From Actinoalloteichus hoggarensis (GTDB lineage Bacteria; Actinomycetota; Actinomycetes; Mycobacteriales; Pseudonocardiaceae): 64,000 nucleotides of DNA. Shown here in pieces: positions 30,704 through 39,252 of this stretch (within the stretch, counting starts at the first letter, position 1; every line of letters begins with the position of its first letter). Position numbers and translations under genes: made by a program. The notes below the pieces were generated by a model that ran no database searches, had not been told where the DNA came from, and saw only the letters and a program-made list of their open reading frames with translations. The stretch lies in the NCBI RefSeq assembly GCF_002234535.1, contig NZ_CP022521.1:1798001-1862000 (forward strand). Reading direction: 5' to 3'.

Positions 30704-31015
30704 CCGTGCCGCCTGCACGGCGTAAGCGGCGTTCGCGGACGCAGGCGTGGAGCCCGGTGGGCCGAGGGGCGTCACCGGCCGTCCGCCGCACCGCGGGGTG
30801 TGAAATGGGTTCCGACCATCGGAGGGGCCGGTGGCGCCGTGCACCGGCCGCCGCCGTCCTACCGAAGCCGGGACGTCGCCCGGAGCCCGCGCGCCGTGTC
30901 GCCGCCACCGCGACCGGCCCGCCGTCGGTGAAAGGGCACTGCAGGGTGGCGGTCCTGCGGTGCCTCGTCCCGCCGCCTGCCGGGCCGGTCGTGCGGCCGG
31001 GCCGGTCGCGTGCGT
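30704..31015. other. Gene-free convergent gap before lexA
   Basis: About 310 nt between two convergent genes. I find no supported ORF and no clean terminator hairpin. Confidence 0.45.
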
Positions 31016-31738
31016 CTAGAGCCTGCGTAGCACGGCGACGACCTTGCCGAGGATCGTCGACTCGTCGCCGAGGATCGGTTCGTAGGCCGGATTGCGCGGC
31101 ATCAGCCACACATGGTCGTCCCGTCGCTTGAAGGTCTTCACCGTGGCCTCGCCGTCGATCATCGCGGCGACGACGTCGCCGTTCTCGGCGGTGGGCTGTT
31201 GGCGCACGACCACCCAGTCGCCGTCGGTGATCGCCACGTCGATCATCGAGTCGCCCGCGACCTTCAGCAGGAACAGCGAACCCTCGCCGACGATCTCGCG
31301 AGGCAGCGGGAAGACGTCCTCCACGGCCTGCTCCGCGAGGATCGGTCCGCCTGCGGCGATCCTGCCCAGCATCGGGACGTACACGGGCGCGCCGTCCGCA
31401 TCGGTCGCCGTGCCCGCCGCCTGTGCGACACGGTCGACGGGCAGCACGCCGACGGCCCGAGGTCGGTTCGGGTCGCGGCGCAGATAGCCCTTGCGCTCCA
31501 GGGTCCTGAGCTGGTGTGCGACCGAGGAGGTGGAGGTCAGCCCGACCGCCTCGCCGATCTCCCGCACGCTCGGCGGGTAGCCGTTGCGATCCAGCCACTC
31601 ACGGATCACCGCCAGCACTCTCTGCTGCCGGGGGGTCAACTCCTCGACCGTCGTGGTCTCGGACTGCTCGGGTAGTGCACGCACCGCCGCGCCATCGCGC
31701 GCGCCGCCGGTGTCCTGCGCCGTCGTCTTGCGTGCCAT
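31016..31738 (-). CDS. lexA: SOS repressor LexA
   Basis: LexA represses the DNA-damage regulon until RecA filaments trigger its self-cleavage. The 240-residue product has an N-terminal winged helix (about 33-95; [34 protein letters not shown]), cleavage site Ala129-Gly130 in GRIAAGGP, catalytic Ser164 in AGDSM and Lys201 in TVKTFK. A 30-residue variable extension precedes the helix domain. ATG 31738 follows GGGAGG. Two LexA boxes lie in the divergent intergenic region, one overlapping its promoter. Confidence 0.97.
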   Translation of the reverse strand: MARKTTAQDTGGARDGAAVRALPEQSETTTVEELTPRQQRVLAVIREWLDRNGYPPSVREIGEAVGLTSTSSVAHQLRTLERKGYLRRDPNRPRAVGVLPVDRVAQAAGTATDADGAPVYVPMLGRIAAGGPILAEQAVEDVFPLPREIVGEGSLFLLKVAGDSMIDVAITDGDWVVVRQQPTAENGDVVAAMIDGEATVKTFKRRDDHVWLMPRNPAYEPILGDESTILGKVVAVLRRL

Positions 31739-31835
31739 CTCGTGCCTCCCGGCCTGTCGTGCAGGCCTCACTCCGCCACCCTTCGCGGGTGCCCCATCAG
31801 TCATTCTCACGCTACGTGCTCGTGGAGAGACCACA

Positions 31836-31864
31836 ACGGTAACTCGTGAACTACGCAAGATCAA
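31836..31864 (-). promoter_or_regulatory. lexA promoter
   Basis: TTGATC, a 17-nt spacer and TACCGT on the minus strand. The -35 overlaps the SOS box at 31861-31876 by 4 nt, giving autorepression. Confidence 0.6.
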
Positions 31865-31876
31865 ACACCTGTTCGA
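31861..31876. promoter_or_regulatory. SOS box next to lexA promoter
   Basis: TCAAACACCTGTTCGA matches TCGAACNNNNGTTCGA with one mismatch. Confidence 0.8.
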
Positions 31877-31941
31877 AGGAATTCGTCCCCCGGGCTGGCC
31901 ATCTCGCGAATGTGGTGATACAAATTCGCACAGCGGTTCGA

Positions 31942-31957
31942 TCGAACGTCTGTTCGA
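31942..31957. promoter_or_regulatory. SOS box upstream of the LysM gene
   Basis: TCGAACGTCTGTTCGA is a full match to the actinobacterial LexA consensus, 28 nt before the LysM start codon. Confidence 0.92.
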
Positions 31958-31985
31958 ATCATGAAAGACCTTCGCGGGAGGACTC

Positions 31986-32513
31986 GTGACCATCATCTCG
32001 GACGAGCGCACCCGAAGTCCTCGGGGCGATGGCGGTGCCCCCGGCGATCGGCGGCCGGGGCGGGCCCGCTCGCGCCCGCGACGGGCGGAGCGTCTCGTCG
32101 TGGACCGGGCGGCGGCACGGCGTGGTCGGCTGCTGCGGCTGGGCACGGCGTGTTCGGCGGGCGGTTCAGGAGTGTGTCGCGTGCGGCGAGGGCCGGGCAG
32201 GCCGAGGGCGGGTCGGTACCGGGTCGGGGCGTTCGGGTCGAGCCTGTGGGCGCTGCTGCTCGTCGCGGCGCTGCTCGGAGCGGCCTGGGTCTCGTCCCGG
32301 CCCGCCGCCGACGGCCCGGTCCCCGTCGAGACGACGACTGTCACGGTGGGGGCGGGCGAGACGGTCTGGTCGATAGCGCGGCGGACGGTCCCCGAGAGTG
32401 CCCCGGCGGAGGTCGTCGAGCGAATTCGACTGCTCAACGGGCCCGACATCGCCGAGCTGCGCGTGGGTCGGGTGCTGCGGGTCCCCGCGGCGGGCCGAGG
32501 CTTACGCGGGTGA
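31986..32513 (+). CDS. SOS-controlled LysM membrane protein (DivS / Rv2719c type)
   Basis: This 175-residue protein has a long, Arg-rich cytoplasmic N-terminus (1-80), one TM helix ([17 protein letters not shown]) and an outside LysM domain ([15 protein letters not shown] ... [18 protein letters not shown]). It is divergent from lexA with a perfect SOS box at its promoter, the arrangement of Rv2719c in mycobacteria and divS in Corynebacterium, which delay division during SOS. The same role is likely here. GTG 31986 follows GGGAGG. The 80-residue basic N-terminus is unusually long. Confidence 0.85.
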   Translation: MTIISDERTRSPRGDGGAPGDRRPGRARSRPRRAERLVVDRAAARRGRLLRLGTACSAGGSGVCRVRRGPGRPRAGRYRVGAFGSSLWALLLVAALLGAAWVSSRPAADGPVPVETTTVTVGAGETVWSIARRTVPESAPAEVVERIRLLNGPDIAELRVGRVLRVPAAGRGLRG

Positions 32514-32600
32514 GTCGGGGCCTCGCCTCGTCGGTCTCCTCGACCGGCGTGTCGGACCGCATGTCGACTTGCAATCCGATCGATCGGAGCCTAGGTTCTA

Positions 32601-32616
32601 CCCCAACATCTTGTGG
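32601..32616. promoter_or_regulatory. NrdR box 1
   Basis: CCCCAACATCTTGTGG fits the NrdR consensus (acaCwAtATcTwGtgt) at nearly all its strong positions. Confidence 0.7.
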
Positions 32617-32631
32617 TTGCACCGGCTGGCG

Positions 32632-32647
32632 TGTCCACAGATTGGGG
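32632..32647. promoter_or_regulatory. NrdR box 2 (weaker)
   Basis: TGTCCACAGATTGGGG keeps the C, A, A, T, T and G of the consensus. Its centre is exactly 31 nt from box 1, three helical turns, the usual spacing of paired NrdR boxes. Confidence 0.5.
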
Positions 32648-32726
32648 TTTTGCCACAGTTCGTGCTGAGGCGGTGGCAGAATGACACGGGCAGCTCTCGG
32701 TGACCGGTTATGTGAGGTGATGGATC

Positions 32727-33209
32727 GTGCGGTGCCCGTTCTGCAGGCACCCCGACTCGCGCGTGGTCGACTCCCGTGAGGTGGAGGACGGTCAGGCGAT
32801 TCGGCGCAGACGATCCTGCTCCGACTGCGGGCGGCGGTTCACCACCGTAGAGGAGTCGGTCCTCGCCGTGGTGAAACGCTCCGGGGTCACCGAGCCGTTC
32901 AGCCGGGACAAGGTCGTCCGAGGCGTCCGACGTGCCTGTCAGGGCAGGCCGGTCAACGAGGACGCACTGCAGCAGCTGGCACATCGGGTCGAGGACGCCA
33001 TCCGGGCGACCGGGTGCGCGGAGATCCCCAGTAACGAGGTCGGACTGGCGATCCTCAGCCCGCTGCGCAGCCTTGACGAGGTCGCCTATCTGCGCTTCGC
33101 GAGTGTGTACAGATCCTTCTCCTCGGTGGAGGACTTCGAGAAGGAGATCGCCGAACTGCGGACGGCGGACCCTGCGGGCGAACGGCCTTCTGGAGAGGCC
33201 CTCGTCTGA
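32727..33209 (+). CDS. nrdR: Ribonucleotide reductase repressor NrdR
   Basis: NrdR senses ATP/dATP and represses ribonucleotide reductase genes. The 160-residue product has the N-terminal zinc ribbon with two CxxC pairs ([22 protein letters not shown]) and the ATP-cone (about 48-138; [19 protein letters not shown]). GTG 32727 gives the invariant start MRCPFC. It is 174 nt upstream of nrdJ in the same orientation, the standard nrdRJ unit, with paired NrdR boxes upstream. Confidence 0.97.
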   Translation: MRCPFCRHPDSRVVDSREVEDGQAIRRRRSCSDCGRRFTTVEESVLAVVKRSGVTEPFSRDKVVRGVRRACQGRPVNEDALQQLAHRVEDAIRATGCAEIPSNEVGLAILSPLRSLDEVAYLRFASVYRSFSSVEDFEKEIAELRTADPAGERPSGEALV

Positions 33210-33270
33210 TCGACACGCTGACGGGCGGCGGCGGCGGCCCTTTCGGCGGACGGGTGGGAATCACAGTGCG

Positions 33271-33300
33271 GCACCGTCTCGGCTCGGGCTGAGACGGTGC
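33271..33300 (+). repeat. Hairpin between nrdR and nrdJ
   Basis: A perfect 10-bp stem (GCACCGTCTC with GAGACGGTGC) and 10-nt loop lies 62 nt after nrdR. It may attenuate or process the nrdRJ message. No cobalamin riboswitch elements are visible in this gap. Confidence 0.6.
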
Positions 33301-33382
33301 GATCAGCGATGAACACGGTGCGGTACCGAGCCGGGTCCCGGCCGGACGATGAGGGGATCGTCCGGGCCTTCGACCCTGGAGA

Positions 33383-36262
33383 ATGAGAGTGAGCGGCATG
33401 ACAGAGACCGTCGGGAGTGCGCCGGCACGGTCCAAGCGGGCCAAGGCGGCGGCGAACACGGCGAGCCCGTCGGGCGAGCCGGGCGGCGACGCGGGGGCGC
33501 GTCTCCGAGTGCGCCGAGTGCACACCACTGAGGGCGTCCATCCCTACGACGAGGTGACGTGGCAGCACCGCGACGTGGTGATGACGAACTGGCGTGACGG
33601 TTCGGTCAACTTCGAGCAGCGTGGCGTCGAGTACCCCGACTTCTGGTCGGTCAACGCCGTCAACATCGTCACGAGCAAGTACTTCCGCGGTGCGGTCGGC
33701 TCCGAGCAGCGGGAGCACAGCCTGCGGCAGCTCATCGACCGGGTCGTCAAGACCTACGTCGCGGCGGGCGTCGAGAACGCCTATTTCGACACCGACGAGG
33801 ACGCGCTGGTCTTCGAGCACGAGTTGACCTGGATGCTGTTGCACCAGGTGTTCAGCTTCAACTCCCCGGTGTGGTTCAACGTCGGGACGACCTCGCCGCA
33901 GCAGGTCTCGGCCTGTTTCATCCTCGCCGTCGACGACACGATGGAGTCGATCCTCAACTGGTACCGAGAAGAGGGGCTGATCTTCAAGGGCGGCTCGGGC
34001 GCGGGATTGAACCTGTCGCGCATCCGGTCCTCCCGTGAGCTGCTCTCCTCGGGTGGGACCGCCTCCGGCCCGGTGTCGTTCATGCGTGGCGCCGACGCCT
34101 CCGCAGGCACCATCAAGTCCGGCGGTGCCACCCGGCGTGCCGCCAAGATGGTCGTCCTCGACGTCGATCACCCCGACATCGCGGAGTTCGTCGAGACCAA
34201 GGCCAAGGAGGAGGCGAAGGTCCGCGTGCTGCGTGACGCGGGCTTCGACATGGACCTGGGCGGCTCCGACATCGTGTCGGTGCAGTACCAGAACGCGAAC
34301 AACTCCGTGCGGGTCTCCGACGAGTTCATGCGGGCGGTGGAGTCCAAGGGCGACTTCGGTCTTCGTGCCAGGCTCACCGGCGAGGTGATCGACGAGGTCG
34401 ACGCGGAGGACCTCTTCGGCAAGATCGCCCAGGCGGCCTGGGAATGCGCCGACCCGGGGATCCAGTACGACGGGACGATCAACGACTGGCACACCTGCCC
34501 GGAGTCGGGGCGTATCTCCGCGTCCAACCCGTGCTCGGAGTACATGCACCTGGACAATTCCAGCTGCAACCTGGCCTCGCTCAACCTGATGAAGTTCCTC
34601 AAGGAGGACGGCACCTTCGACGGTGAGCTCTTCGAGAAGTCGGTCGAACTGGTCATCACCGCGATGGACATCTCGATCTGCTTCGCGGACTTCCCGACCG
34701 AGGCCATCGGCGACACCACCCGCCGGTTCCGTCAGTTGGGAATCGGCTACGCCAACCTGGGCGCACTGCTGATGGCGACCGGGCACGCTTACGACTCGGA
34801 GGGCGGCCGGGCCCTCGCCGCCGCCATCACCTCGCTCATGACCGGGGTGGCCTACCGGCGGTCGGCGGAGCTGGCGGGCATCGTCGGCGCGTACGACGGC
34901 TACGCGCGCAACGCCGAGGCGCACCAGCGGGTCATGCGCAAGCACTCCGCGGCCAACGACGAGATCCGCACCCTGCACGCCAACGACGCCGCCGTCCGAA
35001 CCCTGGCGGGTCGGGCCTGGCAGCAGGGGTTGGAGATCGGTGCGCGCAACGGATGGCGCAATGCACAGGCCAGCGTGCTGGCCCCCACCGGCACCATCGG
35101 GCTGATGATGGACTGCGACACCACCGGCATCGAGCCGGACCTGGCGTTGGTGAAGTTCAAGAAGCTCGTCGGCGGCGGGTCGATGCAGATCGTCAATCAG
35201 ACCGTTCCCCGTGCCCTCTCCGCGCTGGGCTACCAGCAGGAGCAGGTGGAGGCGATCGTCGAGTACGTCGCCGAGCACGGGCACGTGATCGACGCCCCCG
35301 GTCTGCGCGCCGAGCACTACGAGGTCTTCGACTGCGCCATGGGAGCCCGGTCGATCTCCCCGCTGGGCCACGTGCGGATGATGGCGGCGGTGCAGTCCTT
35401 CATCTCCGGTGCGATCTCCAAGACGGTGAACATGCCGGAGGACGCCACCGTCGAGGACGTCAAGGAGATCTACTTCCAGGGCTGGAAGCTGGGCCTGAAG
35501 GCCCTGGCGATCTACCGGGACAACTGCAAGGTCGGCCAGCCGCTGTCGGCGTCCAAGAGCAACACGGCGGAGAAGACTCCGGAGACGGTGGTCGAGTACC
35601 GGCCGGTGCGCAAGCGCCTGCCCAAGAAGCGTCCGAGCCAGACCTACTCCTTCACGGTCGGGGGCGCGGAGGGCTACCTGCACGCGGGCTCCTACCCGGA
35701 CGACGGCCTCGGCGAGATGTTCGTCAAGCTCGGCAAGCAGGGGTCCACGCTGGCAGGTGTGATGGACGCCTTCTCCATGTCCATCTCCGTGGGTCTGCAG
35801 TACGGCATTCCGCTGGAGTTCTACGTCTCGAAGTTCCAGAACCTGCGTTTCGAGCCTGCGGGCATGACCGACGATCCGGACATCCGCATCGCCACCAGCG
35901 TGCTGGACTACCTGTTCCGGCGGATGGCCCTGGACTACCTCCCGTATGAGAAGCGGGCGGAGCTGGGCGTGTTCACGGCCGCGGAGCGCACCGCGCAGGT
36001 CGAGGCCGACTACTCGGACGCCGCGGCGTCGGTGAGCGAGAAGGTGGACCTCGAGGAGCTTCGCACCTCGGTCGACGCCGACTCCACATCCGGCGGCGAT
36101 CGACGGTTGGAGCGTCCGGTGGGCAGCTCCACGGAGTTGATGGAGCTGCGGCTGGGCAAGGCCGCGGACGCGCCGCTGTGCTTCACCTGCGGCACGAAGA
36201 TGCGTCCATCGGGCTCCTGCTACCTGTGTGAGGGCTGCGGCTCGACCTCCGGGTGCAGCTGA
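33383..36262 (+). CDS. nrdJ: Coenzyme-B12-dependent (class II) ribonucleotide reductase
   Basis: NrdJ reduces ribonucleotides using adenosylcobalamin, independent of oxygen. The 959-residue product has the class II core: FNSPVWFNVG, GSGAGLNLSRIRSS, the catalytic region ASNPCSEYMHLDNSSCNLASLN (seen across 34526-34590), and APTGTIGLMMDCDTTGIEPD. The C-terminus has a cysteine-rich ribbon (CFTCGTKM ... CYLCEGCG). The first 40 residues are an Ala/Ser/Gly extension. ATG 33383 or ATG 33398 could be the start; GGAGA is too close to the first. NrdR boxes upstream of nrdR control both genes. Confidence 0.96.
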   Translation: MRVSGMTETVGSAPARSKRAKAAANTASPSGEPGGDAGARLRVRRVHTTEGVHPYDEVTWQHRDVVMTNWRDGSVNFEQRGVEYPDFWSVNAVNIVTSKYFRGAVGSEQREHSLRQLIDRVVKTYVAAGVENAYFDTDEDALVFEHELTWMLLHQVFSFNSPVWFNVGTTSPQQVSACFILAVDDTMESILNWYREEGLIFKGGSGAGLNLSRIRSSRELLSSGGTASGPVSFMRGADASAGTIKSGGATRRAAKMVVLDVDHPDIAEFVETKAKEEAKVRVLRDAGFDMDLGGSDIVSVQYQNANNSVRVSDEFMRAVESKGDFGLRARLTGEVIDEVDAEDLFGKIAQAAWECADPGIQYDGTINDWHTCPESGRISASNPCSEYMHLDNSSCNLASLNLMKFLKEDGTFDGELFEKSVELVITAMDISICFADFPTEAIGDTTRRFRQLGIGYANLGALLMATGHAYDSEGGRALAAAITSLMTGVAYRRSAELAGIVGAYDGYARNAEAHQRVMRKHSAANDEIRTLHANDAAVRTLAGRAWQQGLEIGARNGWRNAQASVLAPTGTIGLMMDCDTTGIEPDLALVKFKKLVGGGSMQIVNQTVPRALSALGYQQEQVEAIVEYVAEHGHVIDAPGLRAEHYEVFDCAMGARSISPLGHVRMMAAVQSFISGAISKTVNMPEDATVEDVKEIYFQGWKLGLKALAIYRDNCKVGQPLSASKSNTAEKTPETVVEYRPVRKRLPKKRPSQTYSFTVGGAEGYLHAGSYPDDGLGEMFVKLGKQGSTLAGVMDAFSMSISVGLQYGIPLEFYVSKFQNLRFEPAGMTDDPDIRIATSVLDYLFRRMALDYLPYEKRAELGVFTAAERTAQVEADYSDAAASVSEKVDLEELRTSVDADSTSGGDRRLERPVGSSTELMELRLGKAADAPLCFTCGTKMRPSGSCYLCEGCGSTSGCS

Positions 36263-36294
36263 CCTTCGGCGCTCCTCCGGAGAGGTGACTGGTC

Positions 36295-36324
36295 GGGCCG
36301 GGGCGCGAGCATGCGCCCCGGCCC
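36295..36324 (+). terminator. Terminator hairpin after nrdJ
   Basis: A perfect 12-bp stem (GGGCCGGGGCGC with its complement) and 6-nt loop lies 32 nt after the nrdJ stop. Confidence 0.8.
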
Positions 36325-37689
36325 TGCACCGGGTGACCGCCGATCGGCCCGCGAGCCGGGAGGAGACCGATAGATCGGCGACCGTCCGTCTGCCGCGTCG
36401 ACGTGGCGATCGTCGGCGCCGAGCCGGATCGTCGGCGTCGTGCCGATTCCGTCCTCTGCCGAGGTCGTCTCCTCCGGAGCGGCCCGGCGAGGCGTCGCCA
36501 GGCGGAGCCGACCGCGTCTCCGTCGGGACGGAGTCTGAAGCCGGTCCTGGCCTGGGCGGACCGAGTCGGGATCGTGGGAGGTGCGGCGACTCTCCAGTAC
36601 CGAGTCGGTCCGCCCGCGGCCGGGCCGGATGGCACTCCCAGGGCCGTCGCCGAGTCCCGCCTACCGCCGATCAGCAATCATGTGGCACGGCGGTTCATCG
36701 ACCGCCACGGGTGGCGGCGACTGCGGTGAGCGCCTGCGTGCGGCGCCGCCGGCGAAAAAGAACATGCGCGCGGCCGACGGCCTTTGCTATGGTCTGTCCA
36801 TGCGCTGACAAGCTCACTTCTCGTGGTGTCTCCTCCCACGTACGTTCGCCGGTTCTTCGGTGACGTGAACATTCTCCTGTTCCGGTCGTCGTGCTGTCTC
36901 GTGCCGTCGATCGGTTCTCTCACCTCACCTCGCCGTGGCATGTCGTTCTATCGTGACGATTCGACAGTCGGGCGACGGTATTCCGCAGTAGGCCTCGAAT
37001 CCTCTGGAGGCGATCCGTTATGACCAGAGATGTATCCGATTTCGCGCCGCGTTCGACCGTGGTGGACGACTTCAGCGCCGGCATGTCGATTCCTGTTCCG
37101 TTCGCCGAGGCGACGGAGGTGCGGCCCGCCGTATCCGCAGGGCCCAACCGTGCCGAAAGAAGGAACGCGGGTCGACGGAGGAAGGAGCCCTCGGCCGGTC
37201 CTGGGTTGGTCGGGCAGCCGCGCATCGCCGCGGTACAACCTCGGCAGTTCGCCCACCGCAGGCGTGGCTGATCGGCCGTCTTCTTCCCGATCGATCGAGC
37301 ACTTGTCCGCTGAAAGGCGAAGGCGATCGCGTCGGGTGAGGCGCCCGGTGCGAATCGACCGACGCGGTGATTTCGATGACGAGAACACGGTGTCTCGTAC
37401 ATCGGAATGAAGCGATGACGAACAACCGTGCCTTGGCCGCGATACGCGCAGAGCACGGTTCTTCGTCGTGCGTCAGGGCGATCTCGGGCGCTCTCGGGGG
37501 CTGTCCGGCCGGCGGGACGCCGAGACCGCCCGCGACCGGGTGTTCGCCGACAGAGACGGTCGCGGACGGTAGCGCTATGCGCGTCGATCACGCTACGTTC
37601 CGATTGGTCTGAATCACCTGGACCTGTCCGGTCGGCGGGCGCGCGGCGATCGGCGTGGTCCCCAACCGGCATGTCCGGGAGGAGAGCTG
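36325..37689. other. Gene-poor region of atypical composition
   Basis: About 1.36 kb with no recognised gene. From 36750 on the GC content is visibly lower than in the flanking genes and the triplet GC3 bias is lost. One ORF with a good ribosome-binding site (37020-37271) is listed separately. A TATGGT lies 6 nt before a three-codon ATG-CGC-TGA at 36801, and an 11-codon ORF (MRVDHATFRLV) occupies 37577-37612, 77 nt before the PQQ dehydrogenase gene. These may be leader peptides or chance. Confidence 0.5.
37020..37271 (+). CDS. Possible small protein, unknown
   Basis: This 83-residue ORF starts at an ATG preceded by GGAGG at 9 nt. The first half is mildly acidic (VVDDFSAGM, PFAEATEVRP), the second half very basic (RAERRNAGRRRKEP ... 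FAHRRRG), a sharp change of character. I recognise no family and the codon usage is not convincingly GC3-biased. It could be a small regulatory or DNA-binding peptide, a gene remnant, or not coding. Confidence 0.3.
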   Translation: MTRDVSDFAPRSTVVDDFSAGMSIPVPFAEATEVRPAVSAGPNRAERRNAGRRRKEPSAGPGLVGQPRIAAVQPRQFAHRRRG

Positions 37690-39252
37690 ATGTCGAGGAG
37701 ATCGTTCGCGCATCGGTCCGCCGCCGCCTTCATCGCGGCCGTCATCGCACCACTGACCATGATGGGTTCGGCCTCCGGCGCGGAACCCGTCGACGTCGAT
37801 TCCGTCGTGCCTGCGACCCCCGCCGCCGAACAACTCGATCGTCTGTCCGTGAGCACCACACAGATCGCCTCCGGGCTGCGACGGCCGACGGCGATCGCCG
37901 CTCCGGACGACGGCAGTGAGCGACTGCTGGTCGCCGAGAAGCCCGGCACCGTTCGGGTGTATCACCCCGACACCGGACTGGCGACGTCGCCGTTACTGGA
38001 TCTGACCGACCGAGTCGACGACTCGTCGAACGAGCGAGGTCTGCTCGGCATCGCCGCCTCGCCCGACTTCGCGGAGACACACACCCTCTACGTCACCTAT
38101 ACGTCACTGCCCGAGGGAGAGGTGACCCTCTCTCGTATCGCTCTGTCGGACGCGGCCCAGGACCCGGTTCCCGCCGACGTCGAGGAGGTGCTGCTGACTC
38201 AGCCGCATTCCGAGTTCACCAACCACAACGGCGGCCAGATCGCGTTCGGCCCGGACGGCAATCTCTACTGGAGCCTCGGGGACGGCGGCGGCTCCGGCGA
38301 CCCGTTGAACGCGGCACAGGACCTCACGACGCTGCTCGGCAAGATCGTGCGCATCGACGTGAGCGCGAGCTGCACGGACGCCTACTGCATCCCCGCCGAC
38401 AACCCGTTCGTCTCCGACGCCCAGGCCCGCCCGGAGATCTGGGCCTACGGCCTGCGCAACGCCTGGCGCTTCTCCTTCGACGACGAGGACGGATCGCTCT
38501 GGATCGCCGACGTCGGACAGGGCACGCAGGAGGAGGTCAACCGCCTGGCCGCCGATCAGGGCGGTGCGAATCTCGGTTGGCCCTGCCTGGAGGGCACGTC
38601 GGTCTTCGACGAGGCGCGGTGCGACTCCGAGGCGGAGTACGTCGACCCGGTGTTCACCTATGCCACGTCCGTGGAGGGCTGCGCGGTGGTGGGCGGACAC
38701 GTCTATCGAGGCGCCGAGTTCGCCGACGCGGCGGCGGGCGTCTACGTGATGACCGACTACTGCACCGCGACGGGCTGGGGCCTGGACACGACCGACGACG
38801 CGCATCCCAGCGCGGTCATCGGCGAGTTTCCCATCCAGACCAGCACCTTCGGCGAGGGGGCCGACGGCGAGTTGTACGTGGCCAACGACCTTCCGGGCCA
38901 GCTGCACGCCGTCTCGTTCGAGCTCGCACCACCCGCGGTCGGCTGCTCGGTCGACTATCAGGTGCGTAGTCATTGGGGCACCGGATACATCGGCGCGGTC
39001 ACCGTGGTCAACGAGGGCACCGAGCCGGTCTCCGACTGGTCCCTCACCTGGACGGCGCCTGCCGGCCAGACGATCACGTCCGCGTGGAGCGCCGTCGTCT
39101 CACAGACGGGCGACCTGGTCACGGCCGTCGGCGCCGCGTGGAACTCGTCGATCGCACCGGGTGGTTCGGTGAGCTTCGAGTTCCTCGGAACGCATGGCGG
39201 CACCGTCGCCGTGCCCGGCCAGTTCGCCTTGAACGGGAGCACCTGCCGCTAG
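37690..39252 (+). CDS. Secreted PQQ-type (GSDH family) sugar dehydrogenase with C-terminal CBM2
   Basis: This 520-residue protein has a Tat-like signal (MSRRSFAHRSAAAFIAAVI, cleavage near ASGA). Residues about 55-420 form the glucose/sorbosone dehydrogenase beta-propeller: GLRRPTAIAAPDDGSERLLVAEK, ERGLLGIAASPDF, NHNGGQIAFGPDGNLYWSLGDGGGSGDP, WAYGLRNAWRFSFD, and ADVGQGTQEEVN. From about 425 a CBM2-like carbohydrate-binding module follows, opening with CSVDYQV and closing with the paired Cys in LNGSTC, with conserved Trp in VSDWSLTW and SAWSAV. It likely oxidises sugars at polysaccharide surfaces, as in fungal and actinomycete PQQ oxidases acting with LPMOs. GGGAGGAG precedes the ATG. Confidence 0.87.
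   Translation: MSRRSFAHRSAAAFIAAVIAPLTMMGSASGAEPVDVDSVVPATPAAEQLDRLSVSTTQIASGLRRPTAIAAPDDGSERLLVAEKPGTVRVYHPDTGLATSPLLDLTDRVDDSSNERGLLGIAASPDFAETHTLYVTYTSLPEGEVTLSRIALSDAAQDPVPADVEEVLLTQPHSEFTNHNGGQIAFGPDGNLYWSLGDGGGSGDPLNAAQDLTTLLGKIVRIDVSASCTDAYCIPADNPFVSDAQARPEIWAYGLRNAWRFSFDDEDGSLWIADVGQGTQEEVNRLAADQGGANLGWPCLEGTSVFDEARCDSEAEYVDPVFTYATSVEGCAVVGGHVYRGAEFADAAAGVYVMTDYCTATGWGLDTTDDAHPSAVIGEFPIQTSTFGEGADGELYVANDLPGQLHAVSFELAPPAVGCSVDYQVRSHWGTGYIGAVTVVNEGTEPVSDWSLTWTAPAGQTITSAWSAVVSQTGDLVTAVGAAWNSSIAPGGSVSFEFLGTHGGTVAVPGQFALNGSTCR

Noticed and set aside
33210-33382. Cobalamin riboswitch before nrdJ
   Set aside because: No B12-box-like sequence was visible, only a simple hairpin.
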